From Lichenicoccus roseus (GTDB lineage Bacteria > Pseudomonadota > Alphaproteobacteria > Acetobacterales > Acetobacteraceae): DNA of 64,000 nucleotides. Below are positions 27,502-35,569 of the stretch, piece by piece; the first letter of the stretch is position 1; each line of letters opens with the position of its first letter. Under the pieces are notes generated by a model. That model was not told the origin of the DNA, searched no databases, and worked only from the letters and a program-made list of their open reading frames with translations. The translations under genes and the position numbers were made by a program. Location of the stretch: the NCBI RefSeq assembly GCF_005844085.1, contig NZ_VCDI01000012.1, positions 1-64,000 on the forward strand, given 5' to 3'.

Positions 27502-28458
27502 TTACTCATTATCATACTCGTCTCTGTAATAATTCTCGACGATTTTGTCCACGTCCACGTGCTCTTCCGGAACAATCCCAAAAAACTCTATTGGGTCTTC
27601 CTCTTCCTCGACCGTATACACAGCTCCTAATCCGGCCTCTTTCATCTCCTGAAACCCATTAAGAGAAAGTCTGCAATAAGGGCATTGGAACGAATTGGGA
27701 AGAACTCTCACTTCCCGTGTAATCGTTACTTCATCGGGATCAATTCGCGCGGGGCTGCGGCCTATAGCCTCGCCTGCCATTGCCGCGGTCATATCACAAG
27801 ACGGACACTGCCATTTGCGACGAAGCTTGCTCGACTTCACATACAGATCGAGCTTAGCTGCGAACGCTTCGGCTTTTTCCGTTTTCCAATCGTCTGGGGC
27901 ATTCAGGTAGAATTTCTTTGCCTTAGCTACTTTTTCTTGAACCTCCCGCTTAAGATTATCTCGACGGTCCTTAAGAATGTTTTCAACAAACTTAGCGTGA
28001 TCTGCTGTCAAAAAATCCTTGAAATTCCGGCTGACGTGCCGAAGCAGCACCTCAACTACTTCATAAGTCGCAGGCAGCCAGCTTGAGTTATCAATATTTT
28101 CAAAGGCTGCCGCTCCGGAATGTAGCTCTGAATTCCGGCGATCTGCCATGATAAGGCAGTGAGCGGACATCTTGTCGGTGAAGTCTTTTATGAACACCGA
28201 GCAGCGTGCAAAGACGGCCTTGGCCTGAATTGACTTTGGAACACCTTTCGGAATGATGCCGAAGGCATAGTGGGTATTATCTGGCTCACGAGGATCGGCC
28301 AACAAGGCCGGGTGAACATGGGCAAGTGCCGCCCGCGCCAAAATCTCCAATGACAGGCTCATCCAAAAGCCCATCAATGCAGAATTCATTGGCTCATCGT
28401 GAGCCCTTCGGGCGTAGAGCTTTGCCTTGTTGTATAGCGCTTCGAAAGCCCAATCCAT
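27502..28458 (-). CDS. Hypothetical protein with two Cys-pair knuckles, 318 aa
   Basis: No family recognised. The N-terminal 120 residues are helical (SLSLEILARAALAHVHPALL), the middle is charged, and there are two CxxC pairs (CPSCDM about residue 218, CPYCRL about 259) that could bind one zinc ion. The C-terminus is acidic. The ATG at 28458 overlaps the upstream stop as TGATG with AGGAG before it; the longer frame to 28542 lies inside the neighbour. AT-richer than the plasmid backbone. Translationally coupled to the dioxygenase-like gene, so the two probably act together. Confidence 0.65.
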   Translation of the reverse strand: MDWAFEALYNKAKLYARRAHDEPMNSALMGFWMSLSLEILARAALAHVHPALLADPREPDNTHYAFGIIPKGVPKSIQAKAVFARCSVFIKDFTDKMSAHCLIMADRRNSELHSGAAAFENIDNSSWLPATYEVVEVLLRHVSRNFKDFLTADHAKFVENILKDRRDNLKREVQEKVAKAKKFYLNAPDDWKTEKAEAFAAKLDLYVKSSKLRRKWQCPSCDMTAAMAGEAIGRSPARIDPDEVTITREVRVLPNSFQCPYCRLSLNGFQEMKEAGLGAVYTVEEEEDPIEFFGIVPEEHVDVDKIVENYYRDEYDNE

Positions 28459-29141
28459 CAAATAACTCCTACGGCCCAGCGACGAAGCACGCGTGATGGC
28501 GATGCAACTGCGCCTTCCCCCCGTGCGTGCAGGCAAGTCCAATTATTGATGATAAGCAGAGCGCCTTCTTTCCAAATACACTCTACTCGATTTGTATACT
28601 CGTCCAACATAATCTCTACGTCGTGCAGTTCCCAATAGGAACTCGGCAGTAGGCGCATACTAAGTGGATCAAACCGAATGCGTAGACCGTCCTCGCCATC
28701 TTCAGCGACATAGCAATACATTGGCGAATGCCCGGCTGCTGTGCTGACCCACCTCGAATTAAAGAGTATTGGTGGCCTTTTCCTCGACAATCTTCTGATC
28801 TGTATAGGCCATAGAATGGTCGGACAGAAGCCCTCTCCCACCTTTAGGCATTGCAAGGCAATATATCTCGGAGGCCTTGGTAGAAAGGCGGCATCAGTAT
28901 GCCGTGGCTGTGCATCGAGCCCCGTCTGGGCTGACATCGATAAAGTTGGAGCGTTTTTCCTTGTGTAAGGCACAAGATCATGATGATCCGTGCCGGACTG
29001 CGTCGGGAGCAACGGCCCTAGACATGCCAATATGTCCCTGGCAAATACAGCTTCATCTGGTTCAAGCCAGCACCAACCGCTCGACGCCAAATCCCGCTCA
29101 ATTCGCCCTTCGTCCGCTACGGTGTTCCGACGGTAACTCAC
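28458..29141 (-). CDS. TauD/TfdA-like Fe(II)/2-oxoglutarate dioxygenase, 227 aa
   Basis: A 227-residue protein with the facial-triad pattern of TauD-like enzymes: HTDAAFL (about residues 81-87, His and Asp), the distal His in NWTCLHARG (about 205), and the 2-oxoglutarate Arg in SRVLRRW (about 218). FNSRWVSTA precedes a variable lid. Shorter than typical TauD (about 280). It starts with GTG overlapping the integrase stop by 4 bases. What it hydroxylates is unknown; its place between a recombinase and GIY-YIG nucleases is unusual. Confidence 0.75.
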   Translation of the reverse strand: MSYRRNTVADEGRIERDLASSGWCWLEPDEAVFARDILACLGPLLPTQSGTDHHDLVPYTRKNAPTLSMSAQTGLDAQPRHTDAAFLPRPPRYIALQCLKVGEGFCPTILWPIQIRRLSRKRPPILFNSRWVSTAAGHSPMYCYVAEDGEDGLRIRFDPLSMRLLPSSYWELHDVEIMLDEYTNRVECIWKEGALLIINNWTCLHARGEGAVASPSRVLRRWAVGVI

Positions 29142-30124
29142 AACGCTATCCGCTCAACTTCATCGAGAGAAATGTCCTCGCCCCGTCGGTCATAGAGCGT
29201 GGTTGTACGGGCCGAGCTATGCGCAGCCATCTTCTGCGCGTGTTCGAGCAGGCCGCCATTTTCGAGGTAAGCCGTGATGCCCCTCGCCCGCCAGGAATGG
29301 CAGCCGAGGCGAGTTTCCACGCCCACCGCAACGGCGCGGCGCTGGATCATCCGGTAGGCGTCGGCCTGGGCCAGCGGCTTGTCAGTCAGCCGGCCGGTGC
29401 GACCCTCGCCGGTGCGGAACAGGAAGCCCTTACGATCTTCCGCAATGCCGGCCGCCTTTTGGTAGGTATCGAGCCATTCCTCCAGAGTGTGATGCACCGG
29501 CATCGTGTGCTCCTTGCCGCCTTTTTCGTGCAGCCGCACCCATCCGCGTTTTCCGACTTGGTAATAATCGCCGCCCCGCATGGTGGTGACGGCTCCGATG
29601 CGGGCGAAGGTGTAGAGCAGCATCCCGATTAGGGCGCGATCCCGCAGGCCGATAAGGCTGCCCGTCTCGATGGCGGCGATCAATGCCTTGGCTTCCTCGC
29701 GGCTCGGCATGTGCGTCTTGCCAGTCGCCATGCTGTGCTTCGGCCCGCGCACGGCGGCCGCAGGATTGTGCGGCACCACTTGGCCGACTACCAACCAATC
29801 GAACAGCATTCGCACGGCTGCGAGCTGCTGCTTGACGGTTGGGGCGGAGCGCCCTTCCCGGCTTAGTGTCTCGACCCAGGCCGCGACATGCACCGGCTGA
29901 ATCCCAGGAAGTGCTAGGCCGAGTCCTTCGCACCAAGCGAAAAAGGACGACGCGGCGCGAGCATAGGCAGCGCGGGTGTTTGAATTGCGGATGTGGGCGG
30001 CAAAAAAGTTGAGATAGTGCCAGGCAGCTTGTTCGCCATGTGCGGCGATGATCATCGGCACGACTGCCCCTTTCGGAAGGAAGCTCGCAGCATCAGCACG
30101 ACTGGGAAGGATCAGCTCGGTCAT
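29138..30124 (-). CDS. Tyrosine recombinase/integrase, first copy
   Basis: A 328-residue site-specific recombinase. An N-terminal SAM-like core-binding domain (NSNTRAAYARAASSFFAWCE) is followed by the catalytic domain with Arg (GLRDRALIG, about 175), a Lys-containing strand (HEKGGKEHTMPVHH), the HxxR box (CHSWRARGITAYL, about 280) and the nucleophile Tyr in RTTTLYDRR (about 310). The ATG at 30124 overlaps the upstream GIY-YIG stop (ATGA), and the stop overlaps the dioxygenase start. Closely related to the integrase at 53586-54545. Confidence 0.93.
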   Translation of the reverse strand: MTELILPSRADAASFLPKGAVVPMIIAAHGEQAAWHYLNFFAAHIRNSNTRAAYARAASSFFAWCEGLGLALPGIQPVHVAAWVETLSREGRSAPTVKQQLAAVRMLFDWLVVGQVVPHNPAAAVRGPKHSMATGKTHMPSREEAKALIAAIETGSLIGLRDRALIGMLLYTFARIGAVTTMRGGDYYQVGKRGWVRLHEKGGKEHTMPVHHTLEEWLDTYQKAAGIAEDRKGFLFRTGEGRTGRLTDKPLAQADAYRMIQRRAVAVGVETRLGCHSWRARGITAYLENGGLLEHAQKMAAHSSARTTTLYDRRGEDISLDEVERIAL

Positions 30125-30482
30125 GCGAGCCCGACCCGGTTCCATTCAGGGCGGACGGCCCGGATCAGCCCGGCTTCCAGCCCATCCACCAGATCGACCG
30201 GCAGGCCGTTCCACTCACTTGCGCCGGGCGTGGCAAGCAGGACAGAAGCTGTCATGCCGTCCGCCAAGGCCGCCTGAATCAGCTGCTTCACGCGGTATCG
30301 GTTCTTGTCGCCGCGCCGGTAATTTTCGAAGCGGCGGCGAAGGTCGCCCGTCTTTCCAACGTAGACGATCCTGCCGTTCAGCAAGAAGGCGTAGATGCCA
30401 GCCTCACGCGGCGACGGCGCTCCGCGCCGCTTTCCGGATCTCTGCCATGTTCGCGATGAGAGAGCTGATGAAAAACTTCATT
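30121..30482 (-). pseudogene. GIY-YIG endonuclease-like protein, apparent frameshift
   Basis: The coding part after 30413 reads EAGIYAFLLNGRIVYVGKTGDLRRRFENY, a good GIY-YIG core (written in parts: GIYAFLLNG, IVYVGKTG). That frame has no ATG or GTG before the GIY motif. The neighbouring frame starts at ATG 30482 (MKFFISSLIANMAEIRKAARS) and ends at TGA just before the motif, so a one-base change near 30405-30413 probably split a single gene of about 112 residues. A TTG at 30384 could start a shorter product lacking the GIY strand. Its stop overlaps the integrase start. Confidence 0.65.
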
Positions 30483-30534
30483 TGTCGTAGCGCTTCCTAT
30501 CGGCGCCGGCCTCCGGGCGCATCTAGGCTTTCTT

Positions 30535-30562
30535 CTTACAGCGTCATACGATAGAATACAAT
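30535..30562 (+). promoter_or_regulatory. Promoter and likely operator of the ParDE-like module
   Basis: CTTACA (30535-30540) and TACAAT (30557-30562) are 16 bases apart, a reasonable -35/-10 pair. CTTACA also pairs with TGTAAG at 30562-30567, so an inverted repeat flanks the promoter core; an RHH antitoxin could bind there. Confidence 0.5.
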
Positions 30563-30582
30563 GTAAGACAGGAGCAATGATA

Positions 30583-30828
30583 ATGCACACCGGCGCGCCC
30601 AGAGGGGCGATCACTGTTCGGCTTGAAGCCGCCAAGCGCGCCGAGCTGGACGAGCTGGCACGGGCCACCTCCCGCGATCGCTCTTTCTTGGTGAACGAGG
30701 CCATCGACGCCTATCTCGCCGTCCATCGCTGGCAGATTGCCCGTATTGAGGAAGGGCTACGCCAGGCTGAGGCTGGCGAGTTCGCCAGCGAGGATGAGGT
30801 CAACGCCGCCTTCGCGCGCTGGCAGTGA
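30583..30828 (+). CDS. CopG/ParD-like ribbon-helix-helix antitoxin
   Basis: An 81-residue antitoxin with an RHH domain (GAITVRLEAAKRAELDELA, then DRSFLVNEAIDAYL) and a C-terminal toxin-binding tail ending AAFARW. An ATG at 30577 is in frame, but AGGAG lies only 2 bases before it, so the ATG at 30583 is preferred. The stop overlaps the toxin start (GTGA). Confidence 0.88.
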   Translation: MHTGAPRGAITVRLEAAKRAELDELARATSRDRSFLVNEAIDAYLAVHRWQIARIEEGLRQAEAGEFASEDEVNAAFARWQ

Positions 30829-31115
30829 TCGTCCGCTACACGAGGCAAGCGCTGGCCGACCTGGACGACGCCCGCGAGTTTATTGCGCAGGAGCGTCCGG
30901 CATCTGCCATGGCGATGGGTCAACGCATCCAGCACGCCATCTCTGGCCTTAGTCAATTTCCAGACCGTGGAAGGCCGGGACGGGTTGCAGGCACACGCGA
31001 GCTGGTGATTACCCGAAGCCCCTTTATCGTCGCCTACCGCGCGGGTGGAGGTCATGTGGACGTGCTGGCGATCCTGCATGCCGCTCGACAATGGCCGTCT
31101 GCTTTCAGCGGCTAA
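30825..31115 (+). CDS. RelE/ParE-family toxin
   Basis: A 96-residue toxin with the family layout: VRYTRQALADLDDAREFIA helices at the start, then FPDRGRPGRVAGTRELVI and SPFIVAYRAGGGHVDVLAILHAARQW (motifs PDRGRPG and LAILHAARQW). The GTG start overlaps the antitoxin. ParE members block gyrase and RelE members cut mRNA; HAARQW at the end favours the ParE-type branch, but this is not certain. Confidence 0.9.
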   Translation: MIVRYTRQALADLDDAREFIAQERPASAMAMGQRIQHAISGLSQFPDRGRPGRVAGTRELVITRSPFIVAYRAGGGHVDVLAILHAARQWPSAFSG

Positions 31116-31151
31116 TCCGGGATGTCATTTGGGTTGGTTTGATACGTGACG

Positions 31152-31475
31152 TCAACCACGCGACCCTGCGGCCACATGCAGGGCAAAGCCCGCGCGCTTC
31201 TGCTTGTGTCCTAGCACGTTGAAGAGGTTACGCGCCTGCAAATTGCCGTGCGGGCCGAGCATGCGGATCAGGCTCTTCGGCTGCGTTCCGGTCTCGGCGC
31301 CTAGCGCCTCGAAGCCGACGGTCGCGTTGATATAGTCGCGCAGGATCGCCTTTCCGGTGTCCAAGTCGTCGGACAGCATGGTGTCGATGCTTTCACGCAG
31401 CAGCGCCTCGCCGTAGGCCGGATCGGCCGCGACCTGCCGTTGCACCAGCTCGTTGAAGTCCCATGTCAGTACCAT
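31152..31475 (-). CDS. Addiction-module antidote protein (HigA-like)
   Basis: A 107-residue protein typical of the antidote class that pairs with HigB/phage Gp49-like toxins: LRESIDTMLSDDLDTGKAILRDYI, then TVGFEALGAETGTQPKSLIRML with a helix-turn-helix. The ATG at 31475 lies one base after the toxin stop; the longer open frame is in toxin coding sequence. Order is toxin first, antitoxin second, as in HigBA. Confidence 0.82.
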   Translation of the reverse strand: MVLTWDFNELVQRQVAADPAYGEALLRESIDTMLSDDLDTGKAILRDYINATVGFEALGAETGTQPKSLIRMLGPHGNLQARNLFNVLGHKQKRAGFALHVAAGSRG

Positions 31476-31476
31476 C

Positions 31477-31799
31477 TCATTCGCCCCCGCGTTTGGTCGG
31501 CTTCCGCCGCCGGTATTCCGTCCACATCGCCTGCGCCGCGTCGATATCCCGCTGCTGGCGCTTCTTTGTGCCACCGGTCAGCAGGATCACCAGCGTCTCG
31601 CCGTCCCGGCCGAGATAGACGCGGTAGCCGGGGCCGAAATCGATCCGGCACTCCAGCACCCCTTCCCTACCCCCTTGAGGCTTAAGGCTTGAGGTGTTGC
31701 CATGCTCGAGTTGGGCCAGGGCGACCGTCACCTTGGCCATGGCCGTCGCATCAAGATCAACAAACCAGGCTTCGAACGGGCTTTTTCGATCGCTGGCAC
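31477..31799 (-). pseudogene. HigB/Gp49-like RelE toxin, probable N-terminal frameshift
   Basis: Most of the toxin is intact: FEAWFVDLDATAMAKVTVAL, then VLECRIDFGPGYRVYLG, LVILLTGGTKKRQQ and DIDAAQAMWTEYRRR, the standard Gp49-like pattern. No normal start exists in this frame close to FEAWF. In the adjacent frame a GTG at 31799 gives MPAIEKAR directly before it, so loss of one base near 31778-31783 (AAAAAGCCC on the coding strand) would explain the break. A long alternative frame starts at TTG 31989 and would add about 70 unrelated residues. Confidence 0.6.
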
Positions 31800-31870
31800 G
31801 AGCCTGTTTGCCGCCGACGCGGCATGGTTTGGCGCCGCCAAGCTTAGGGGCCAGCCCCTCGGCACGCTGC

Positions 31871-31960
31871 AAGGGCCTTCCGCCCCTCCGCCAAGCGCTC
31901 CGGCTCCGTGCAGCCGGGTTCCCCGCGAAGGCCCTTCGGGCGGAGCGCTTCAGTATTATA
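31871..31960 (-). repeat. Interleaved inverted repeats and TATAAT box upstream of the HigBA module
   Basis: AAGGGCCTTC (31871-31880) is the perfect complement of GAAGGCCCTT (31927-31936), and AAGCGCTCC (31893-31901) of GGAGCGCTT (31942-31950). The arms interleave (1-2-1'-2'), a pseudoknot-like order. A perfect TATAAT on the minus strand lies at 31955-31960. The result could be a structured leader or binding site for the toxin-antitoxin promoter. Confidence 0.55.
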
Positions 31961-32231
31961 AAGCAGACACACCAAAGGATTATGGCCAACGAAGATCGTT
32001 GCCATTAGCCTTGCCACAACATTCACGTGATTTGGTTCCCGAAGTGCGCCGATGCTTGGTCGAAAACGGCGCTCGCGACCCGGCTTTAGTCTAAGGAATA
32101 TTGTGAACCCGATCGATGTTAGATGCCTTGAGGGTGTTATGCACCCAACCAGAGGTTGAAAGGCCTGATTGGCCGATCGCGGCTAGTCAGCTTTTGGAAA
32201 TCGAGGATCGCCAAGCGGACGCGTAAGCCAC

Positions 32232-33746
32232 CTAAGTTTTGAACATTGGGCTCGGCTTGGCCTTCGATACGATCAGCAGGAGTGATGTCGTCGCGCGGCT
32301 GAGCGCAACGTAAAGCTTCGCACGGGCCGCCTTAGTGTCCCCGAAATTTGCCCGGTCGCAGGGCAATAACATCACGTTGTCGAACTCCAGGCCCTTTGCC
32401 TTGTGGATCGTGCTGATCGCCTTCGCCGGGATCTTTGGTCGCGCATGCGTCCGGCGGCGGGCGATCTCGGCAAAACCGTCATCGGGATCGTCGTATTGTC
32501 CAAGCTGGATCGCTTCGGCGAACTCGCGACCGTGATCAAACCTCACATTGGAGAAGGCCGGTTCGTTGGCGACGAGCCCGCGTAGATGGTCGAGCGCACG
32601 CGCGACCCCGCGGTGATCCGGCCTCTCGACGATATGCCGCGCCATTGCCTGCAAATGCTGCGGTTTCCCGTTACAGGGTTTGGCACATCCCTGTTCCGCC
32701 TCTGCCACGAACCGGTTGCCGAACGCGGTTGGTGAGAAGCCCGTCGCTACGCTGCCGATGAACGTAACGGTGCTCTGTGCCAGCCCGGCGGCATTTCCCT
32801 GCTGGTTACGGGTATCGGCGACCAGGCTGGTCAGACCGTCGCGAACATGCCCCTCCCATATCGGCATGCGACGGTTGAAGAAGGCCCGCAGCGCCGTGAC
32901 ACGATCATTGTGTCCGGTAAGGACGAGCATGGATTGGAAGTTCGCGCGTGCGTAGATCGGCTGGCTCAGACTGCCCGCCACTCTGAACCCCATATTTTGC
33001 TGGGCGACATTGTCGGCGTAGTGCACGGTCAAGCCGGCCGGCAAGGCGCCGGTCAGATCGATCTGGTTCCCGTTACGAAGTGCCGCCCGCGCCTCCAGGA
33101 TCCAGGCCCCAAGCGCCGGTTGCGCATTCGCCCAACGGTGCGGGGTATCGAGCTCCTCGAAGCGATCGGCCGCGTTCTTCAGATCCGCCCAGCGTTGCTC
33201 GGCTGCAGCCGTCTCAGCCGCAGTGCCGGTGAAGATCATCTGCATAGGATCGGCGAATACCCGGAGCATCGACCCTGCACTGTGCAGACTTATCACGACC
33301 GCATGCCGGTCGGCGCAGGCATCCTGATGCTCGTCGCAGATGATGATGGGGTAGCGACGCGCCACGCACGACGCGATCATCGGATATCGAGTCAGTAGCA
33401 GCGCCGTGCGATCGGCGAGGACGGCATAGCCGTTCGGATCGCGGCGCGCCCAGGCCCCGACATCGGCGGGCAGGCCGAGCGCCTGGTGATAGGCGCTGGC
33501 GATCTCGATGATCAGCCCGTCGATCGTACGTATCTCGACCCGGCTGAGTCCGTGCGTCCGGTCGGCAAAGACGTCACACGCCGCATTGGTATGCGTGACG
33601 ATGAGGAGCCGCCCCTCCCCCAAGCCAGGTGCCACGTCACGGGCGTAGCTCGCGCCCTGATAGGTCTTGCCGCATCCACCGGGCGCTTCGACCACGACCA
33701 GCGGCGCGGCCGACCGCAGGGCTTCCGCGACCGTGGCGTCACTCAT
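32232..33746 (-). CDS. UvrD/Rep-like SF1 helicase (GajB-like)
   Basis: A 504-residue SF1 helicase-like protein. Walker A is APGGCGKT (residues 21-28), motif Ia THTNAA (51-56), motif II DEHQDA (138-143), and motifs V/VI IHKAKGLEFDNV (about 447-458) and YVALSRAT (about 484). Its ATG overlaps the stop of the OLD-type ATPase gene. The size and the fixed pairing with an ATPase-TOPRIM protein match GajB of the Gabija phage-defence system, where it senses DNA ends or nucleotide depletion; assignment to that family is by architecture. Confidence 0.82.
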   Translation of the reverse strand: MSDATVAEALRSAAPLVVVEAPGGCGKTYQGASYARDVAPGLGEGRLLIVTHTNAACDVFADRTHGLSRVEIRTIDGLIIEIASAYHQALGLPADVGAWARRDPNGYAVLADRTALLLTRYPMIASCVARRYPIIICDEHQDACADRHAVVISLHSAGSMLRVFADPMQMIFTGTAAETAAAEQRWADLKNAADRFEELDTPHRWANAQPALGAWILEARAALRNGNQIDLTGALPAGLTVHYADNVAQQNMGFRVAGSLSQPIYARANFQSMLVLTGHNDRVTALRAFFNRRMPIWEGHVRDGLTSLVADTRNQQGNAAGLAQSTVTFIGSVATGFSPTAFGNRFVAEAEQGCAKPCNGKPQHLQAMARHIVERPDHRGVARALDHLRGLVANEPAFSNVRFDHGREFAEAIQLGQYDDPDDGFAEIARRRTHARPKIPAKAISTIHKAKGLEFDNVMLLPCDRANFGDTKAARAKLYVALSRATTSLLLIVSKAKPSPMFKT

Positions 33747-35512
33747 CAGTCGACCGTCTGCGCCGCGGCGAGACCAACCGCAGTTCGTACGGCATTGACG
33801 AACGGGAGCAACTGCGGCGACAGGTTCGGCCAGAGCCCGAGCGCAAACACCTTTTCCCCAAGCTCAGCGCCACCGGCGGTCGATTTGAACCAGCGCTGGC
33901 CGTGCTTCTTCCATTCCTTCTTCTGGTGGTTTGGGGAGCCGGCATCGGCAGGCGGGCTGCCGCAGGCCGCTCCGACGATCAGCTGGCGGATATCGCCGGT
34001 CGCGGCGAGGATGGCCGCGAGCGATTTGTCCTGGATGCCGAGCCGATCCGCGAGCGTCCTAAGTCGCTCGCCGGCGTCTCCCTCGGCGTCGGTGATGAAG
34101 GCTTCGATCTGGTCGTCGCAGAGGTGCGGGACGATGTTGGTTTCGAGACAGCCATTGGGCCAGCGCATCAGGAAATCGCCCAGCTTCTCCTTGACCTGTT
34201 GCCATAAACCCTCCTGAGTTCCTTCATTGTCGGCAAACCCGGCCACCGCCAGCCCGCTCGCCGCTAGACCGCGCAAGACCGTCAGCGCCTCCGAATTGCT
34301 CCCGCCGTCACTCACGCGGATGCCGTACCGCCGGATATCCTCGCCGATCGACCGCGTCAGCAGGGTTGTCACGAACCCGACCTCGGTCGCGCCCTCGGCT
34401 ATCACCGCAAGTCGCGCGAGGAAGGTTTCGGGGTCGCGCTTCTGCTGCGCGGCGACTGACGCGGGCAAGCTGCCGACTTTGCCGCCCGTATCGACATACC
34501 AGAGCGCGGCACCCACCGCGGCGTTGACCGCGGGTGCGCTATGGGTGGTCACGAACACCTGGGATGGGTTCGCGATCAGCTCTTCCATCAGGATGCGCTG
34601 CCGATAAGATTCGAGCCCGCGTTCGATCTCGTCGACGACGATGATCGGATGGTCGACTTGGTGAAGGGCCGCGACCTCAAACGCCGCCAGTCGGCGTGTC
34701 CCCGCGCCCCAGCTGGATAGTGGCAGTTTCGTCCCGTCTTTGGTCGCCATGAGCCCGATCAGGGCGTTCAACGAAAACCCCTGACCACCGACTAGGCCAA
34801 GACCGAGTTGGCTCGGGAGTAACCGGACGACAAACCTCCTATTGAGGGCGGCCAGCGCCGTTTTCGCTTCGTCTTTGAGCTCGCCATCGACGTCGGTCTC
34901 GCCCAACTTGTCGGCAAGACGCGATCGCAGCGTCCGATCGCTCAGCAAGCGATCGAGCGCCGATCCCTGCAGCAGGCGTAGGTCGCGATCGTTGCGATCG
35001 TCACCGCTTAACCGCACCACGCCGATATTGCGGCGGACCGACACGGGAAAATGGTCGAAACTCTCGTCAGGCTGGCAGATTTCATGCTGGAGATCGAAAT
35101 TGGGCGTGCCGCAGACCCGCACGCAGAATACCGGATCGTGCGGCTGTCCGTTATTCACCTCAAGATCGGGCAGTTTGGCGCCCTCGCCACACCATTCCCA
35201 CGGCCAAACCGACTTGCGCTGCTCGACGATTCCACAGGTCAGCGGCAGCGCCATGACGGCGAGGATTTCGAAGCCCTCCTCGTGGCGACGCTGCCAATAA
35301 TCGGCGTCCGACAACGTCGTCGCATTGGTCGGGTTCAAGAGCAAAGCGATCGCTTCGAGGATCGTTGTCTTGCCGACATCGCCGCCGCCGAGCAGGACAT
35401 TGACGCCCTTGGCGGGAAGCCAAGTCAAGTCTTCGATTCCCCTGAACCGCTTGATGCTCAGAAGCCGGATGTAGGGTGCCTCGTCGGCGGGTTGCTGTCC
35501 ATCATCTGGCAT
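33746..35512 (-). CDS. OLD-family ATPase with TOPRIM nuclease domain (GajA-like)
   Basis: A 588-residue protein. The SMC/ABC-like ATPase starts LLSIKRFRGIEDL with Walker A GGGDVGKTT (42-50), a signature-like SSWGAGTRRLA (267-277) and Walker B IIVVDEIERGL (290-300). The C-terminal TOPRIM nuclease has IAEGATE (Glu373/Glu377) and the ADNE motif (427-430). This is the layout of OLD nucleases and of GajA (about 580 residues). It begins 57 bases after the reverse transcriptase stop on the same strand. OLD nucleases also serve as retron effectors, so it may act with the reverse transcriptase. Confidence 0.88.
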   Translation of the reverse strand: MPDDGQQPADEAPYIRLLSIKRFRGIEDLTWLPAKGVNVLLGGGDVGKTTILEAIALLLNPTNATTLSDADYWQRRHEEGFEILAVMALPLTCGIVEQRKSVWPWEWCGEGAKLPDLEVNNGQPHDPVFCVRVCGTPNFDLQHEICQPDESFDHFPVSVRRNIGVVRLSGDDRNDRDLRLLQGSALDRLLSDRTLRSRLADKLGETDVDGELKDEAKTALAALNRRFVVRLLPSQLGLGLVGGQGFSLNALIGLMATKDGTKLPLSSWGAGTRRLAAFEVAALHQVDHPIIVVDEIERGLESYRQRILMEELIANPSQVFVTTHSAPAVNAAVGAALWYVDTGGKVGSLPASVAAQQKRDPETFLARLAVIAEGATEVGFVTTLLTRSIGEDIRRYGIRVSDGGSNSEALTVLRGLAASGLAVAGFADNEGTQEGLWQQVKEKLGDFLMRWPNGCLETNIVPHLCDDQIEAFITDAEGDAGERLRTLADRLGIQDKSLAAILAATGDIRQLIVGAACGSPPADAGSPNHQKKEWKKHGQRWFKSTAGGAELGEKVFALGLWPNLSPQLLPFVNAVRTAVGLAAAQTVD

Positions 35513-35569
35513 GACGCTAAATTACCGCTTGACGAGACGCTGGTCTAGCAACAGATTGGTTCAAAGAGA

